A DNA stretch of 52,323 bases, taken from NCBI GenBank assembly GCA_042090305.1, contig JBELJQ010000010.1:1-52323 (forward strand). Reading direction: 5' to 3'. The first letter of the stretch is position 1. Each line of letters opens with the position of its first letter. Below, in pieces: positions 25,398-33,857 of the stretch. Source of the DNA: TMED13 sp042090305. GTDB taxonomy: Bacteria; Pseudomonadota; Alphaproteobacteria; Methylaequorales; Methylaequoraceae. The translations under genes and the position numbers were made by a program. The notes below the pieces were generated by a model. That model was not told where the DNA came from, ran no database searches, and worked only from the letters and a program-made list of their open reading frames with translations.

Positions 25398-27404
25398 TTA
25401 TTGTAAATTTATCAGCTTACATATACTTCTATAAATTTTATTTATTAGCTGTTTTCTGTTTTCTCTTGATTCCTTATTCTCAACATTCACTTTAACATTA
25501 TCAAAAAAATTATTTAAATTTTTCGTTGTAATCTTAACAAGTTTCTTATCTTTTATAAATGAAATGGTATTATCTACTTTTTCTAAAGCAATAGTGTTTT
25601 TATTTAATAATCTTTCTTCATCAAACTCAAAAAGATCAATATTAACGCTTTTCATTGAAATTTCCTCTTTAATTGAAGAGAGTCGTTTATATGCTTTAAA
25701 AAAATTAATACCCTCAGCTGTTTTAGAAAAATTATAAATCGACTTTATATTATCAAGATTTTTAACTGGATTAATTATTTTATTAGATATTACTGAATCT
25801 ATTAATGCGTTTTCGTAACCATATTCATTAAACAAAACTCTCATTCTTTTATTAAAAAAATCAATTATAATACTTTTATCAAGTTTAAATTTAATATTTT
25901 GCGAATTAAATTTTTGTAGATTAAAATCAATAAGTTCAATAAAATTTAGATTTATATTTTTATCTATGCAAAGTTTAATGATTGATAAAACAGATCTCCT
26001 TACTCCAAAGGGATCACCTGCACCTGAAAGTTTTTTGTATGAAATAAAGTAGCCAACGACACTATCTAATTTTTGTGAAATAGATAAAATATATGATAAA
26101 GTGTTATTAGAAGTATCATTAAACTCCAGATTATATTGATTGAAAAAAGCATGAGATATCTGCTTAGGCAAATTCTCAATCGATGCATAAAAACCCCCTA
26201 CCTTTCCTTGTAAGTTGGGAAATTCTTTTACCAACTCACAAGTTAAATCTGCGTTAGATAAAATTATATATTTATTTAATTCACCTAATTTATAATCAAG
26301 AATTATAGATATTTTCTCAGTAATTAATTTAATCCTTTCAGCTCGTTGAAATAAATTTCCCGCCCCACTTATGAAAATTATTTCTTTTAATTCATTTAAT
26401 CTATTTTCTAATTTAGTTTTAGTATCCTCTTCTACAAAAAATATTGCATCACTGAATCTAGCTTTGAGAACGTTTTCATTACCATCTACTAATCTTTTCT
26501 TTTTAATTTTTTTATGGTTGGATAAAAAAGCAAATCTGTTACTTAATTTTTCTTTATCCATAAAACAAAAGTAATCTTGCTTATCAAACATCACACTTTT
26601 AATCAAAAAATCTGGTAAACTGAAATATTTATCCTGAAACTTTGCAAAAAAAACATTAGGAAACTCTACAGAGTCAGAAACTTTTTCAAATAAATTATTA
26701 TTTTCAACATACGTTAGTTTATTTTTTCTGCAGAAATTATTAATTTCCTTAGTAATAATTTTTTGTCTTTCAGTACGTGAAATAATTACATTATTTTCTC
26801 TTAAAGTTTTTTCGTAATTGGCAATGTTATTAATTCTTATTTTACATTCCCCATAATTATAGTTTCCAAATGTAAAATTTTCTGAGGAAATACCTGCATA
26901 ATCAAATGAAATTTTCTTTCCCTCAAAAATACAAAGGATATTCTTTATTGGTCTTATCCACCTATCTGAAAAAACATTCCATCTCATAGATTTTTTCCAG
27001 TTTATGGAACTTAATATAATTGGAATATTTTTCTCAAGAATTTTTTCAACTTTTAAAGGTCCAGTTTTATTTGTAAAAAAAAAATACTCTTTATCTTTAA
27101 CGATTTTTTTTTTAAGATTATCAAAAACAATATTATTTTTTTTTAAAAAACCATTGATAGCTTCTTGTTTTGCATTTGTGGATGGCCCCCTAATTTCTTC
27201 AATATCTTCTTTTGTTTCTTTTTCTAAATTATTAACTAAAACTGAAACTCTTCTAGATGAAGAATAAGAAAAAATTTTAGTATAATTGACTTTACATGAT
27301 GAAAATAAACTACTTATTAGCCTAACAAGTTCTTTTTCAACTAACCTTTGTGCTGATGAAGGCAATTCTTCTCCATATATTTCTAATAAAAAATTATTCA
27401 TCAT
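25398..27404 (-). CDS. glyS: Glycyl-tRNA synthetase beta subunit
   Basis: The larger subunit of bacterial heterotetrameric GlyRS, binding tRNA-Gly and contributing to fidelity. The chosen start is ATG 27404 (or 27401), giving MMNNFLLEIYGEELPSSAQ, which matches the usual LLLEIGTEELP opening; the longer frame to 27425 would begin inside glyQ with no support. Conserved stretches include RRVSVLVNNL, EIRGPSTNAKQEA and AGDPFGVRRSVLSIIKL near 460. The C-terminal part is shorter and more A/T-coded than in E. coli but complete. It overlaps glyQ by about eleven bases. Confidence 0.94.
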   Translation of the reverse strand: MMNNFLLEIYGEELPSSAQRLVEKELVRLISSLFSSCKVNYTKIFSYSSSRRVSVLVNNLEKETKEDIEEIRGPSTNAKQEAINGFLKKNNIVFDNLKKKIVKDKEYFFFTNKTGPLKVEKILEKNIPIILSSINWKKSMRWNVFSDRWIRPIKNILCIFEGKKISFDYAGISSENFTFGNYNYGECKIRINNIANYEKTLRENNVIISRTERQKIITKEINNFCRKNKLTYVENNNLFEKVSDSVEFPNVFFAKFQDKYFSLPDFLIKSVMFDKQDYFCFMDKEKLSNRFAFLSNHKKIKKKRLVDGNENVLKARFSDAIFFVEEDTKTKLENRLNELKEIIFISGAGNLFQRAERIKLITEKISIILDYKLGELNKYIILSNADLTCELVKEFPNLQGKVGGFYASIENLPKQISHAFFNQYNLEFNDTSNNTLSYILSISQKLDSVVGYFISYKKLSGAGDPFGVRRSVLSIIKLCIDKNINLNFIELIDFNLQKFNSQNIKFKLDKSIIIDFFNKRMRVLFNEYGYENALIDSVISNKIINPVKNLDNIKSIYNFSKTAEGINFFKAYKRLSSIKEEISMKSVNIDLFEFDEERLLNKNTIALEKVDNTISFIKDKKLVKITTKNLNNFFDNVKVNVENKESRENRKQLINKIYRSICKLINLQ

Positions 27405-28236
27405 TAAATTGTATACAACATTCATGAACCAATCTTCTTATTCTTAAGATAAAAGCTTGTCTCTCTGCAGCAGATATTAGGCCACGAGAATCCAATAGAT
27501 TGAAACAATGACTGGCTTTAATACAAAGTTCGTAAGCTGGTATTGGTAAATTTTTTTTTAGAAGTTTTTCGGTAGTTTCTTCATAACTATCGAATGTGTC
27601 CAATAGATAATTTGCTGAAGCATACATAAAATTATATGCAGACATTTGCTCTTCATTTTTACTGTAAATGTCTCCATATTTTGTTCCAGATTTATCCCAA
27701 ATAATATCATATATATTATTAGTATTCTGTACATATGTTGCCAGCCTTTCCAAACCATAGGTTATTTCTAGACTTACTGGTTTACAATCAATACCACCGA
27801 TTTGTTGAAAATAAGTGAATTGACTTATTTCCATTCCATTACACTGAACTTCCCATCCCAATCCAGCTGCTCCAAGAGTTGGACTTTCCCAATCATCTTC
27901 AATAAACTTTATGTCATTATCATCTGGTTCAATTAAAACATGCTTTAAACTCTCAAGATATAAATCTTGAGAGTTTAAGGGACTAGGTTTCATTATTACC
28001 TGAAGTTGAAAATAATGCTGAAGTCTATTTGGGTTTTTACCATACCTTCCATCAGAAGGCCGTCGACAAGGTTGCACAAATACTGCGTTCCATGGCTTTG
28101 ATCCAAGAGCTTTTATTGATGTAAAGGGGTGGAATGTTGCAGCGCCCATTTCTAAATCATAGGACTGTGCAATCAAGCAACCTTTTTCACTCCAATATTT
28201 TTGGAGATTATGAATTATTTGTTGAAAAGTAAGCAT
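27394..28236 (-). CDS. glyQ: Glycyl-tRNA synthetase alpha subunit
   Basis: The catalytic-core subunit of the (alpha-beta)2 GlyRS. Seen: LTFQQIIHNLQKYWSEKGC at the N-terminus, QSYDLEMGAATFHP, AVFVQPCRRPSDGRYGKNPN near 53, LQVIMKPSP, DWESPTLGAAGLGWEV near 116, and GLERLATYVQ near 160. It is 280 residues, as expected. It heads a minus-strand run glyQ-glyS-meaB and is divergent from the polyprenyl synthase. A 15-bp perfect inverted repeat lies inside it and is listed separately. Confidence 0.97.
   Translation of the reverse strand: MLTFQQIIHNLQKYWSEKGCLIAQSYDLEMGAATFHPFTSIKALGSKPWNAVFVQPCRRPSDGRYGKNPNRLQHYFQLQVIMKPSPLNSQDLYLESLKHVLIEPDDNDIKFIEDDWESPTLGAAGLGWEVQCNGMEISQFTYFQQIGGIDCKPVSLEITYGLERLATYVQNTNNIYDIIWDKSGTKYGDIYSKNEEQMSAYNFMYASANYLLDTFDSYEETTEKLLKKNLPIPAYELCIKASHCFNLLDSRGLISAAERQAFILRIRRLVHECCIQFNDE
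27945..27978. repeat. 15-bp perfect inverted repeat inside glyQ
   Basis: TTAAACTCTCAAGAT (27945-27959) and ATCTTGAGAGTTTAA (27964-27978) are exact reverse complements around the loop ATAA. It is in the coding part for the residues LNSQD...LESLK, which are ordinary for the family. The transcript would form a long hairpin. No terminator tract follows, and no second copy was noticed by eye. Confidence 0.85.
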
Positions 28237-28317
28237 TGTTAATTCTAAATACTATATTAAATTATTTAAATACACTATATATTATAATTGCTTATTAATA
28301 ATTTATGAACTTAACAC

Positions 28318-29325
28318 ATGAACGTAGTCAAACTTCAAAAAGATAATAAAAATTATTTTGAAACCTTTACCGATTGGCTAGATACAGATATCAATGAAGT
28401 AAATAAGTTTATACTTGAAAATTTGGCTGGAAGTATTTCGCTTGTAAATAAACTGTCGAATCATATTGTCAACTCTGGTGGAAAAAGAATAAGGCCATTA
28501 CTAACTATTGCTTGCTCAAAACTTTGTGGTTACTCTGGTTCAAGACACATACTTCACGCTGCTGTTATAGAGTTCATTCACACAGCGACCTTACTTCATG
28601 ATGATGTTGTTGATAACAGTAAGAAAAGAAGAGGAAGAAGAACTGCAAATTATGTATGGGATAATAAATCTAGTATCCTAGTTGGAGATTATCTTCTCAG
28701 CAAAGCCTTCAAATTGCTTACATCCGATGGCTCAATGAAGTGTATAAAAATAATTTCTGATGTTTCTGTTAATTTATCACATGGTGAAGTAAAGCAATTG
28801 ATCCACATAAGTAACTTAGAAACAACTGAAAGCCAATATTTAGACATTGTATCAGATAAAACCGCTCAATTATTTTCGGCTGCTTGCAAAATAAGTGCTG
28901 AAATTTGTGAAATTGATGAAGCTAAAAAAAATGCTTTATCTGATTTTGGTAAGTTTATAGGTTTGGCTTATCAGATAGTTGATGATACACTTGATTATTT
29001 TTACAGTTCCGAACAATCTGGAAAAGAAATAGGAAATGACCTAAAAGAAAGGAAAATGTCATTACCATTAATATTATGTTATAAAAGAAGTAACATCCAA
29101 GAGAAAAGAATAATAGAATACATATTATCCAAAAAAAATATAACAAAAGACGACTTTGATAAAGTTGTCAAAATAATGAATAACTATTCAGTAAAGGAAG
29201 ATTGTTTAAATAAAGCTAAACATTTTTCAATAATGGCCAAGGATAGCCTAGGCATATTTGAAGACAGCCCAGAAAAAGATAAGATGACAAAACTAGTAAA
29301 TTACCTAATTGAAAGACATAACTAA
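28318..29325 (+). CDS. Polyprenyl (octaprenyl/decaprenyl) diphosphate synthase
   Basis: A trans-polyprenyl diphosphate synthase supplying the side chain of ubiquinone. The first Asp-rich motif is LLHDDVVDNSKKRRGRRT near residue 92, with GKRIRP near 55, and the second is VDDTLDYF near 220. Length 335 fits the IspB/decaprenyl synthase class. The chain length depends on residues upstream of the first motif and was not determined. It shares the region with a UbiB-like kinase, so a quinone-synthesis theme is plausible. Confidence 0.9.
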   Translation: MNVVKLQKDNKNYFETFTDWLDTDINEVNKFILENLAGSISLVNKLSNHIVNSGGKRIRPLLTIACSKLCGYSGSRHILHAAVIEFIHTATLLHDDVVDNSKKRRGRRTANYVWDNKSSILVGDYLLSKAFKLLTSDGSMKCIKIISDVSVNLSHGEVKQLIHISNLETTESQYLDIVSDKTAQLFSAACKISAEICEIDEAKKNALSDFGKFIGLAYQIVDDTLDYFYSSEQSGKEIGNDLKERKMSLPLILCYKRSNIQEKRIIEYILSKKNITKDDFDKVVKIMNNYSVKEDCLNKAKHFSIMAKDSLGIFEDSPEKDKMTKLVNYLIERHN

Positions 29326-29354
29326 AATTGGAATGAAATTTGCTACAAACGGTT

Positions 29355-29474
29355 ATGTTTGATTACAAAGATTCTTCTTCAATACAGTATATGAAAATTA
29401 AATTACTAGAGTTTTTCTCAAAATATTACATTTTTTTCTTACTTATTTTTATTGTAATGACTTTTTTTATTTAA
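29355..29474 (+). CDS. Possible small single-TM protein (39 aa)
   Basis: A 39-codon frame in the gap between the prenyl synthase and ubiB reads MFDYKDSSSIQYMKIKLLEF, then one hydrophobic segment (about residues 24-38) to the C-terminus. The start has no obvious ribosome site; an alternative start is the internal ATG at residue 13. A single TM tail is easily formed by chance in T-rich DNA, so this is weakly supported. I know of no family. Confidence 0.3.
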   Translation: MFDYKDSSSIQYMKIKLLEFFSKYYIFFLLIFIVMTFFI

Positions 29475-29505
29475 ATTTACTCATTAATTAATTAACTTAT
29501 TAAGT

Positions 29506-30837
29506 ATGGATGAAATTAATAAGTTTTCAAAAAGGTTCAAGAGATATACAGACTTAGGTTCTTCAGCTGGAACTCTGGCCTTCAAATTTCTTGGAACTAA
29601 AATATTTGGGGATGAAAAAAGTAATAATGCGGAAAATCTAACAGATATTCTCGGAAATCTCAAGGGGCCCATTATGAAAATAGCCCAACTAGCTTCAACT
29701 GTGCCGGATCTACTACCCCCTGAATATGCCAATGAATTAACTAAACTGCAATCAAACGCCCCCCCAATGGGCTGGAATTTTGTAAAAAGAAGAATGAAGA
29801 ATGAACTGGGAACTACATGGCAAAATAAATTTGATTATTTTGACAAAGAACCATTTGCAGCAGCCTCACTTGGACAAGTTCATAAAGCAATGATTGATAA
29901 GTATGAAATTGTGTGTAAGCTTCAATATCCTGACATGATGTCTATAGTTGAAGCGGATATCAATCAACTAAAACTTATTTTCTCAATATACAAAAGGATT
30001 GATAAAACAATTAATACATCAGAGATAGAAAAGGAAATTACCACCAGAGTTAGAGAAGAACTTGATTATGTTTTAGAGAAAAAGCATTTAAATATTTTCA
30101 AAATAATATTTAATAAATTTAATTTTGTAAATGTTCCAGATGTTATCGATGAATTGTCAACAAGCAGGTTATTAACAATGAAGTTTCTTGAAGGAAAAAA
30201 ATTACTGGAATTTAAAAATAATAAGCATGATGATAGAGTTAAGATAGCAACTAACATGTTCAAAGCATGGTATCTACCATTTTATAAATACGGCATTATT
30301 CATGGTGATCCACACCTTGGAAATTACTCAGCAAATAATAATTTTCAAATTAACCTGCTTGATTTTGGGTGCATACGTTTTTTTAAAGCCTCATTTGTTA
30401 AAGGTGTGATAGATTTATATAATGCAATAAAAAATAATGATGAGGACCTGGCTGTTAATGCATACGAAAGCTGGGGATTTGAAAATATCTCTAAAAATTT
30501 AATTGAAACTCTAAATATTTGGGCGAAATTTCTTTACTCGCCATTACTTGAAGACAAGGCTATAAAAATGCATGAAACAAATTCCTCTGTATATGGAGCT
30601 GAGGCAGCCTCTAAAGTTCATAATGAATTAAAAAAGATAGGAGGTGTGAAACCTCCTAGGGAATTCGTTTTCATGGATAGAGCAGCAATTGGAATGGGTT
30701 CAGTTTTTTTACATTTAGATGCGAAGGTAAATTGGTTTAGAGAATTCAACAAATTAATTGAAAATTTCTCTTTGAAAGAACTTCACGATAGGCAACACAA
30801 TATATTAAAAAATGTTAAAATAACGAAAAATCTTTAG
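29506..30837 (+). CDS. ABC1/UbiB-family atypical kinase
   Basis: A 443-residue atypical protein-kinase-like protein (AarF/ADCK family) linked to ubiquinone biosynthesis. Seen: the N-lobe KIAQLASTVPDLLPPEYANE, which has the family's KxGQ-like region near residue 58; the Ala-rich loop PFAAASLGQVHKA near 118; the catalytic HGDPHLGNY near 265; and the metal-binding LLDFGCIRFF near 283. The C-terminus has no TM pair like E. coli UbiB, so it is closer to the short ABC1 group. It overlaps the convergent TetR-like gene by 23 bases. Confidence 0.88.
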   Translation: MDEINKFSKRFKRYTDLGSSAGTLAFKFLGTKIFGDEKSNNAENLTDILGNLKGPIMKIAQLASTVPDLLPPEYANELTKLQSNAPPMGWNFVKRRMKNELGTTWQNKFDYFDKEPFAAASLGQVHKAMIDKYEIVCKLQYPDMMSIVEADINQLKLIFSIYKRIDKTINTSEIEKEITTRVREELDYVLEKKHLNIFKIIFNKFNFVNVPDVIDELSTSRLLTMKFLEGKKLLEFKNNKHDDRVKIATNMFKAWYLPFYKYGIIHGDPHLGNYSANNNFQINLLDFGCIRFFKASFVKGVIDLYNAIKNNDEDLAVNAYESWGFENISKNLIETLNIWAKFLYSPLLEDKAIKMHETNSSVYGAEAASKVHNELKKIGGVKPPREFVFMDRAAIGMGSVFLHLDAKVNWFREFNKLIENFSLKELHDRQHNILKNVKITKNL

Positions 30838-31393
30838 TTTTTCGTGAGAATTTTTCTGAAATTGTAAGCAATCTATCAAGTTCTGACATCGTTTGAGAGA
30901 GATCATTAGAGTTATCTCTAAGCCATATTTTAAAACAATATGCATATATCAGAAGAAAAGTTTTCTTTTTAAAATTATCAAAAAGAGTCCCATCATAAGC
31001 TCCGGAAAATTCCAAATAAAAATCAAGGCTGTTCATTACATTACATGCAATATTTTTAACTAAAATTGGATCGTTACCTGACTCAATTATCTTTTGTAAA
31101 CCTTTTTTATATTTATTCATTGAATCAAATCTACACATTAAAAGTTCGAATAAATTATCTTTTACAGTGGAATCTTTGAAATCTTCAATATCAATAATTG
31201 CCTCAACATTTTGATCGATCATTTTTGAATATTCACTCAAAATATTATTTTTTGATACTATTAATTCTTTAAGTTCATCTAAAGAAATTTTTTCAAGAGT
31301 GGCTAATTTCTCTAATGAGAAATTACTCCAACCAATCTTTTCGATTAATTTAAATGATTGTTGAATTACTTTTTTTTTTGTTAATTTATTCAT
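30815..31393 (-). CDS. TetR-like / COQ9-like helical protein
   Basis: A 192-residue helical protein with an N-terminal TetR-type helix-turn-helix: KKKVIQQSFKLIEKIGWSNF, then LEKLATLEKISLDELKELI and NNILSEYSKMI. The rest (about residues 60-185) is all alpha. COQ9, a lipid-binding partner of the ubiquinone pathway, shares this TetR fold, and the gene overlaps a UbiB-like kinase gene tail to tail. It is therefore either a regulator or a COQ9-like accessory. The HTH region is retained, which favours a DNA-binding ancestor, but activity is undecided. Confidence 0.65.
   Translation of the reverse strand: MNKLTKKKVIQQSFKLIEKIGWSNFSLEKLATLEKISLDELKELIVSKNNILSEYSKMIDQNVEAIIDIEDFKDSTVKDNLFELLMCRFDSMNKYKKGLQKIIESGNDPILVKNIACNVMNSLDFYLEFSGAYDGTLFDNFKKKTFLLIYAYCFKIWLRDNSNDLSQTMSELDRLLTISEKFSRKTKDFSLF
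30823..30845. terminator. Inverted repeat across the ubiB/TetR-like convergent overlap
   Basis: ACGAAAAA (30823-30830) and TTTTTCGT (30838-30845) are exact inverted repeats with the loop TCTTTAG, lying on both gene ends. The A run and T run on opposite arms would help a terminator in both directions. The stem has only four G/C bases in two pairs, so termination strength is doubtful. Confidence 0.35.
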
Positions 31394-31499
31394 ATATTGA
31401 GGTTGTAATTACTATATATATATATATTCTATGTGTTGGAAAAGAAAAAAAAATTAATGATATTATTACTTATCTTAAAACCTTAAAATAACTTTTTAA

Positions 31500-32012
31500 A
31501 TGGAAATCAATGAGATTGAATCATATGTAAGCAAAATACCAGATTTTCCGAAACCTGGTATCTTATTTTACGATATTTCAACCTTACTATCTAATGCAGA
31601 TGCATTTAAATCTTCAATAGATTTACTAAAACAGGTTGCATCAAAATTTGATTTCGACTTAATTGGAGGAATTGATGCAAGAGGTTTTATCTTCTCTTCC
31701 GCATTAAGCTACAGCCTCAATTGCCCTCAGTTAATGATTAGAAAAAAAAATAAATTACCAGGAAAAACTTTTTCCATTGAATATGATCTTGAATATGGAA
31801 AGGATACTTTAGAAATAAATATTAATGTAAATAAAAAAAAAGTTCTCTTAATTGATGATCTGCTCGCAACTGGCGGTACCGTAAATGCTGCAGCCAATCT
31901 ACTAAAGAAATCAGGTGCAGAAATATGTTGCTTTATTTCATTGATCGAACTTACATTTCTTAAAGGAAGAGAAAAACTCAATTTTCCATATCAAACACTT
32001 ATTAAATATTGA
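31500..32012 (+). CDS. apt: Adenine phosphoribosyltransferase
   Basis: Salvages adenine with PRPP to AMP. The 170-residue protein has SKIPDFPKPGILFYDISTLL at the N-terminus, GIDARGFIF near 59, the flexible loop RKKNKLPGKTFSIEYDLEYG near 82, and the PRPP motif VLLIDDLLATGGTVNAA near 118. Length and motifs are complete. It starts the plus-strand run continuing into the TolQ-like gene, which follows within a few bases or overlaps if a TTG start is used. Confidence 0.96.
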   Translation: MEINEIESYVSKIPDFPKPGILFYDISTLLSNADAFKSSIDLLKQVASKFDFDLIGGIDARGFIFSSALSYSLNCPQLMIRKKNKLPGKTFSIEYDLEYGKDTLEININVNKKKVLLIDDLLATGGTVNAAANLLKKSGAEICCFISLIELTFLKGREKLNFPYQTLIKY

Positions 32013-32014
32013 CT

Positions 32015-32725
32015 ATGACACGATTCCACAAACTTTTTCTAAATTGGTTATTACAATATAGTTTAATAACTTTTTTTATATATTTCTTAGGTGATCAAGG
32101 TGTTATTTTTAAAATTATATCGTCAGATAGGAGTTACATAACAACCTTAATAATACTTTTCTTTGTAATTGTAAGTTTTCACTGTGTTTATCATACATTT
32201 ATAATTTCTAGCGAGTTAAACAAAGCTCATGTAATTAATAAAAGTCTAATAAAAGAAAATGTGAAATTAAAAATTGTTGAGGAGAACTTAATTTTAACTT
32301 CAAAAGGTGTAATAACTAACGGAATTGTTTGTGATTATTTTAAAGATTTAATAGGGCTTAAAAAAAATGGAGCCACTAGTCACGTTCAAATTTTAGATAG
32401 TTACAGAAAAAAAACTATCAGTTTTTATGAGTTTGGTTGGTTTTGTTCGGATGTAATGCTCAAATTGGGTTTAATCGGGACAGTTATAGGTTTTATAATA
32501 ATGCTTAGCTCTCTTTCAGATATCACGACATTTGATGTTACTCTTTTACAAGGCGTTTTAACAACAATGGGAAGTGGAATGGGAGTTGCTTTATATACAA
32601 CTTTATCCGCACTAGTTGGCGGTGTTTTAATTGCAGTACAATATTATAATTTGGAAAGTGGATGCGAAGAATTATTTTCTTTATTAAACCAAATTTCTGA
32701 AGTCAGTATAGATAACAGTCTGTAA
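32015..32725 (+). CDS. MotA/TolQ/ExbB-like proton channel protein
   Basis: An inner-membrane protein of about 236 residues (ATG 32015; a TTG at 32009 would add two residues). Four hydrophobic segments lie near residues 12-28, 42-62, 148-168 and 182-208, i.e. one more than TolQ. The last two, KLGLIGTVIGFIIMLSS and MGSGMGVALYTTLSALVG, match the TolQ/ExbB/MotA pore helices, with the small residues and threonines that line the channel. The cytoplasmic loop is moderate. It is the first of a four-gene block with an ExbD-like partner, so a PMF-driven stator is the likely role; the target is unknown. Confidence 0.82.
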   Translation: MTRFHKLFLNWLLQYSLITFFIYFLGDQGVIFKIISSDRSYITTLIILFFVIVSFHCVYHTFIISSELNKAHVINKSLIKENVKLKIVEENLILTSKGVITNGIVCDYFKDLIGLKKNGATSHVQILDSYRKKTISFYEFGWFCSDVMLKLGLIGTVIGFIIMLSSLSDITTFDVTLLQGVLTTMGSGMGVALYTTLSALVGGVLIAVQYYNLESGCEELFSLLNQISEVSIDNSL

Positions 32726-33321
32726 TGTCATATTCTGGAAGAAGATTAAGAGCGGATCCGTTCACTGACTTACTATTTAATGTACTACTCTCCTTTACTT
32801 TATTAATGTTTTTAGCAATTATTTTTATGAACCCTATCCCTAAAACTGGAGTGATCAATCCTAAAGCTGAATATATAATTACAGTAAGTTGGAAAGATAA
32901 TAATCCTGATGATATTGACACATATGTTCAAAGCCCTACCGGAGACCTTGTTTGGTTTAGAGGTAAAGAGGCAGGCTTTGTACATCTAGATAGAGATGAT
33001 AGGGGCTTGTTAAATGATACAATTGAAATAGAAGGAAAAAAAGTTCAAAACCCTCTAAATCAAGAGGTTGTTACAATAAGAGCAGTCGTACCAGGTGAAT
33101 ATATAGTTAATGTTCATTATTATGCTACAAAAACTAATGAACCTATAGATGTAAATGTTAAAGTTGAAAAAGTTAACCCACAACTCGAAGTAATATATTA
33201 TGGTACAATTAACCTTGAAAAAAAAGGTGTAGAAAAAACCGCCACAAGATTTAATATTACTCAAGGTGGAAACGTAACCGTTTCTGGAAATCTATATAAA
33301 AGATTAGTTCCAGATAACTAA
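32725..33321 (+). CDS. ExbD/TolR-like anchor with large periplasmic domain
   Basis: A 198-residue protein with a short cytoplasmic N-terminus and one TM segment (about 16-36). It begins RRLRADPFTDLLFNVLLSFT, and the Asp in FTDLLFNVLL matches the ion-carrying Asp at the TM start of ExbD/TolR. The periplasmic region (40-198) is not the usual TolR/ExbD fold: it has IITVSWKDNNPDDIDTYVQ, SPTGDLVWFRGKEAGF, HLDRDDRGLLND and GEYIVNVHYY, a beta-sandwich-like layout recalling DUF2135/YfaP domains. It overlaps the channel gene by one base (TAATG). Substrate or wall contact is inferred only. Confidence 0.78.
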   Translation: MSYSGRRLRADPFTDLLFNVLLSFTLLMFLAIIFMNPIPKTGVINPKAEYIITVSWKDNNPDDIDTYVQSPTGDLVWFRGKEAGFVHLDRDDRGLLNDTIEIEGKKVQNPLNQEVVTIRAVVPGEYIVNVHYYATKTNEPIDVNVKVEKVNPQLEVIYYGTINLEKKGVEKTATRFNITQGGNVTVSGNLYKRLVPDN

Positions 33322-33335
33322 AGAAAGGGAAAAAA

Positions 33336-33857
33336 ATGACTGCAGAAGTAATTTTAATAATAACGTCCTATATTCTAATTGGTTTTTTACTATTATTATT
33401 CAACTTAAGGACTAGTTTTCATTGGATATTAAAATCATCAATGATAATTGTTACATCCTTGTTTTATATATTTACATATACATCATTTAAAAATATTTTA
33501 GGCTGGCCCTCTAATGACACTTTACCAGAAAGATTTAGACTAGTATCAGCGCAAATATATGAACCAAATGCACTTATTAATTCAGAGGGTTCAATTTTTG
33601 TATGGGTTACTAATATGGAAGAGCTCGCAGGATTAGGTACACCAAGGTCATATAGTTTGCCATATAATAAAGAGGTTCATGAAAAAATTTCTAAGGCTTT
33701 GGTCAATCTTAAGAATGGTATTCCTCAGATGGGCGAAAAATCTGAAGAAGAAAAAGAAAGTGTGATTTCATCAATAGCAAAAAAAGAGAAAGTTATAAAC
33801 GCTAGCTCAAAGCTAAACTTCTTTGATATGCCAAATCAACTTCTACCTGAAAAATGA
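33336..33857 (+). CDS. Two-TM protein of unknown function in the TolQR-like operon
   Basis: A 173-residue protein with an N-terminal pair of TM segments (about residues 3-23 and 32-48), then a periplasmic or cytoplasmic soluble part. A good ribosome site (AAAGGG) precedes it. The soluble part has KNILGWPSNDTLPERFRLVS and AQIYEPNALINSEGSIFVWV, and a long charged tail with EKSEEEKESVISSIAKKEKV. The family is not known to me. Order and tight spacing place it in one transcript with the channel genes. Its stop overlaps the lipoprotein start (ATGA). Confidence 0.75.
   Translation: MTAEVILIITSYILIGFLLLLFNLRTSFHWILKSSMIIVTSLFYIFTYTSFKNILGWPSNDTLPERFRLVSAQIYEPNALINSEGSIFVWVTNMEELAGLGTPRSYSLPYNKEVHEKISKALVNLKNGIPQMGEKSEEEKESVISSIAKKEKVINASSKLNFFDMPNQLLPEK

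Noticed and set aside
31409..31428. TATATATATATA run between the TetR-like gene and apt
   Set aside because: A simple dinucleotide run in an A/T-rich divergent promoter region; it may hold promoter elements, but none can be singled out.
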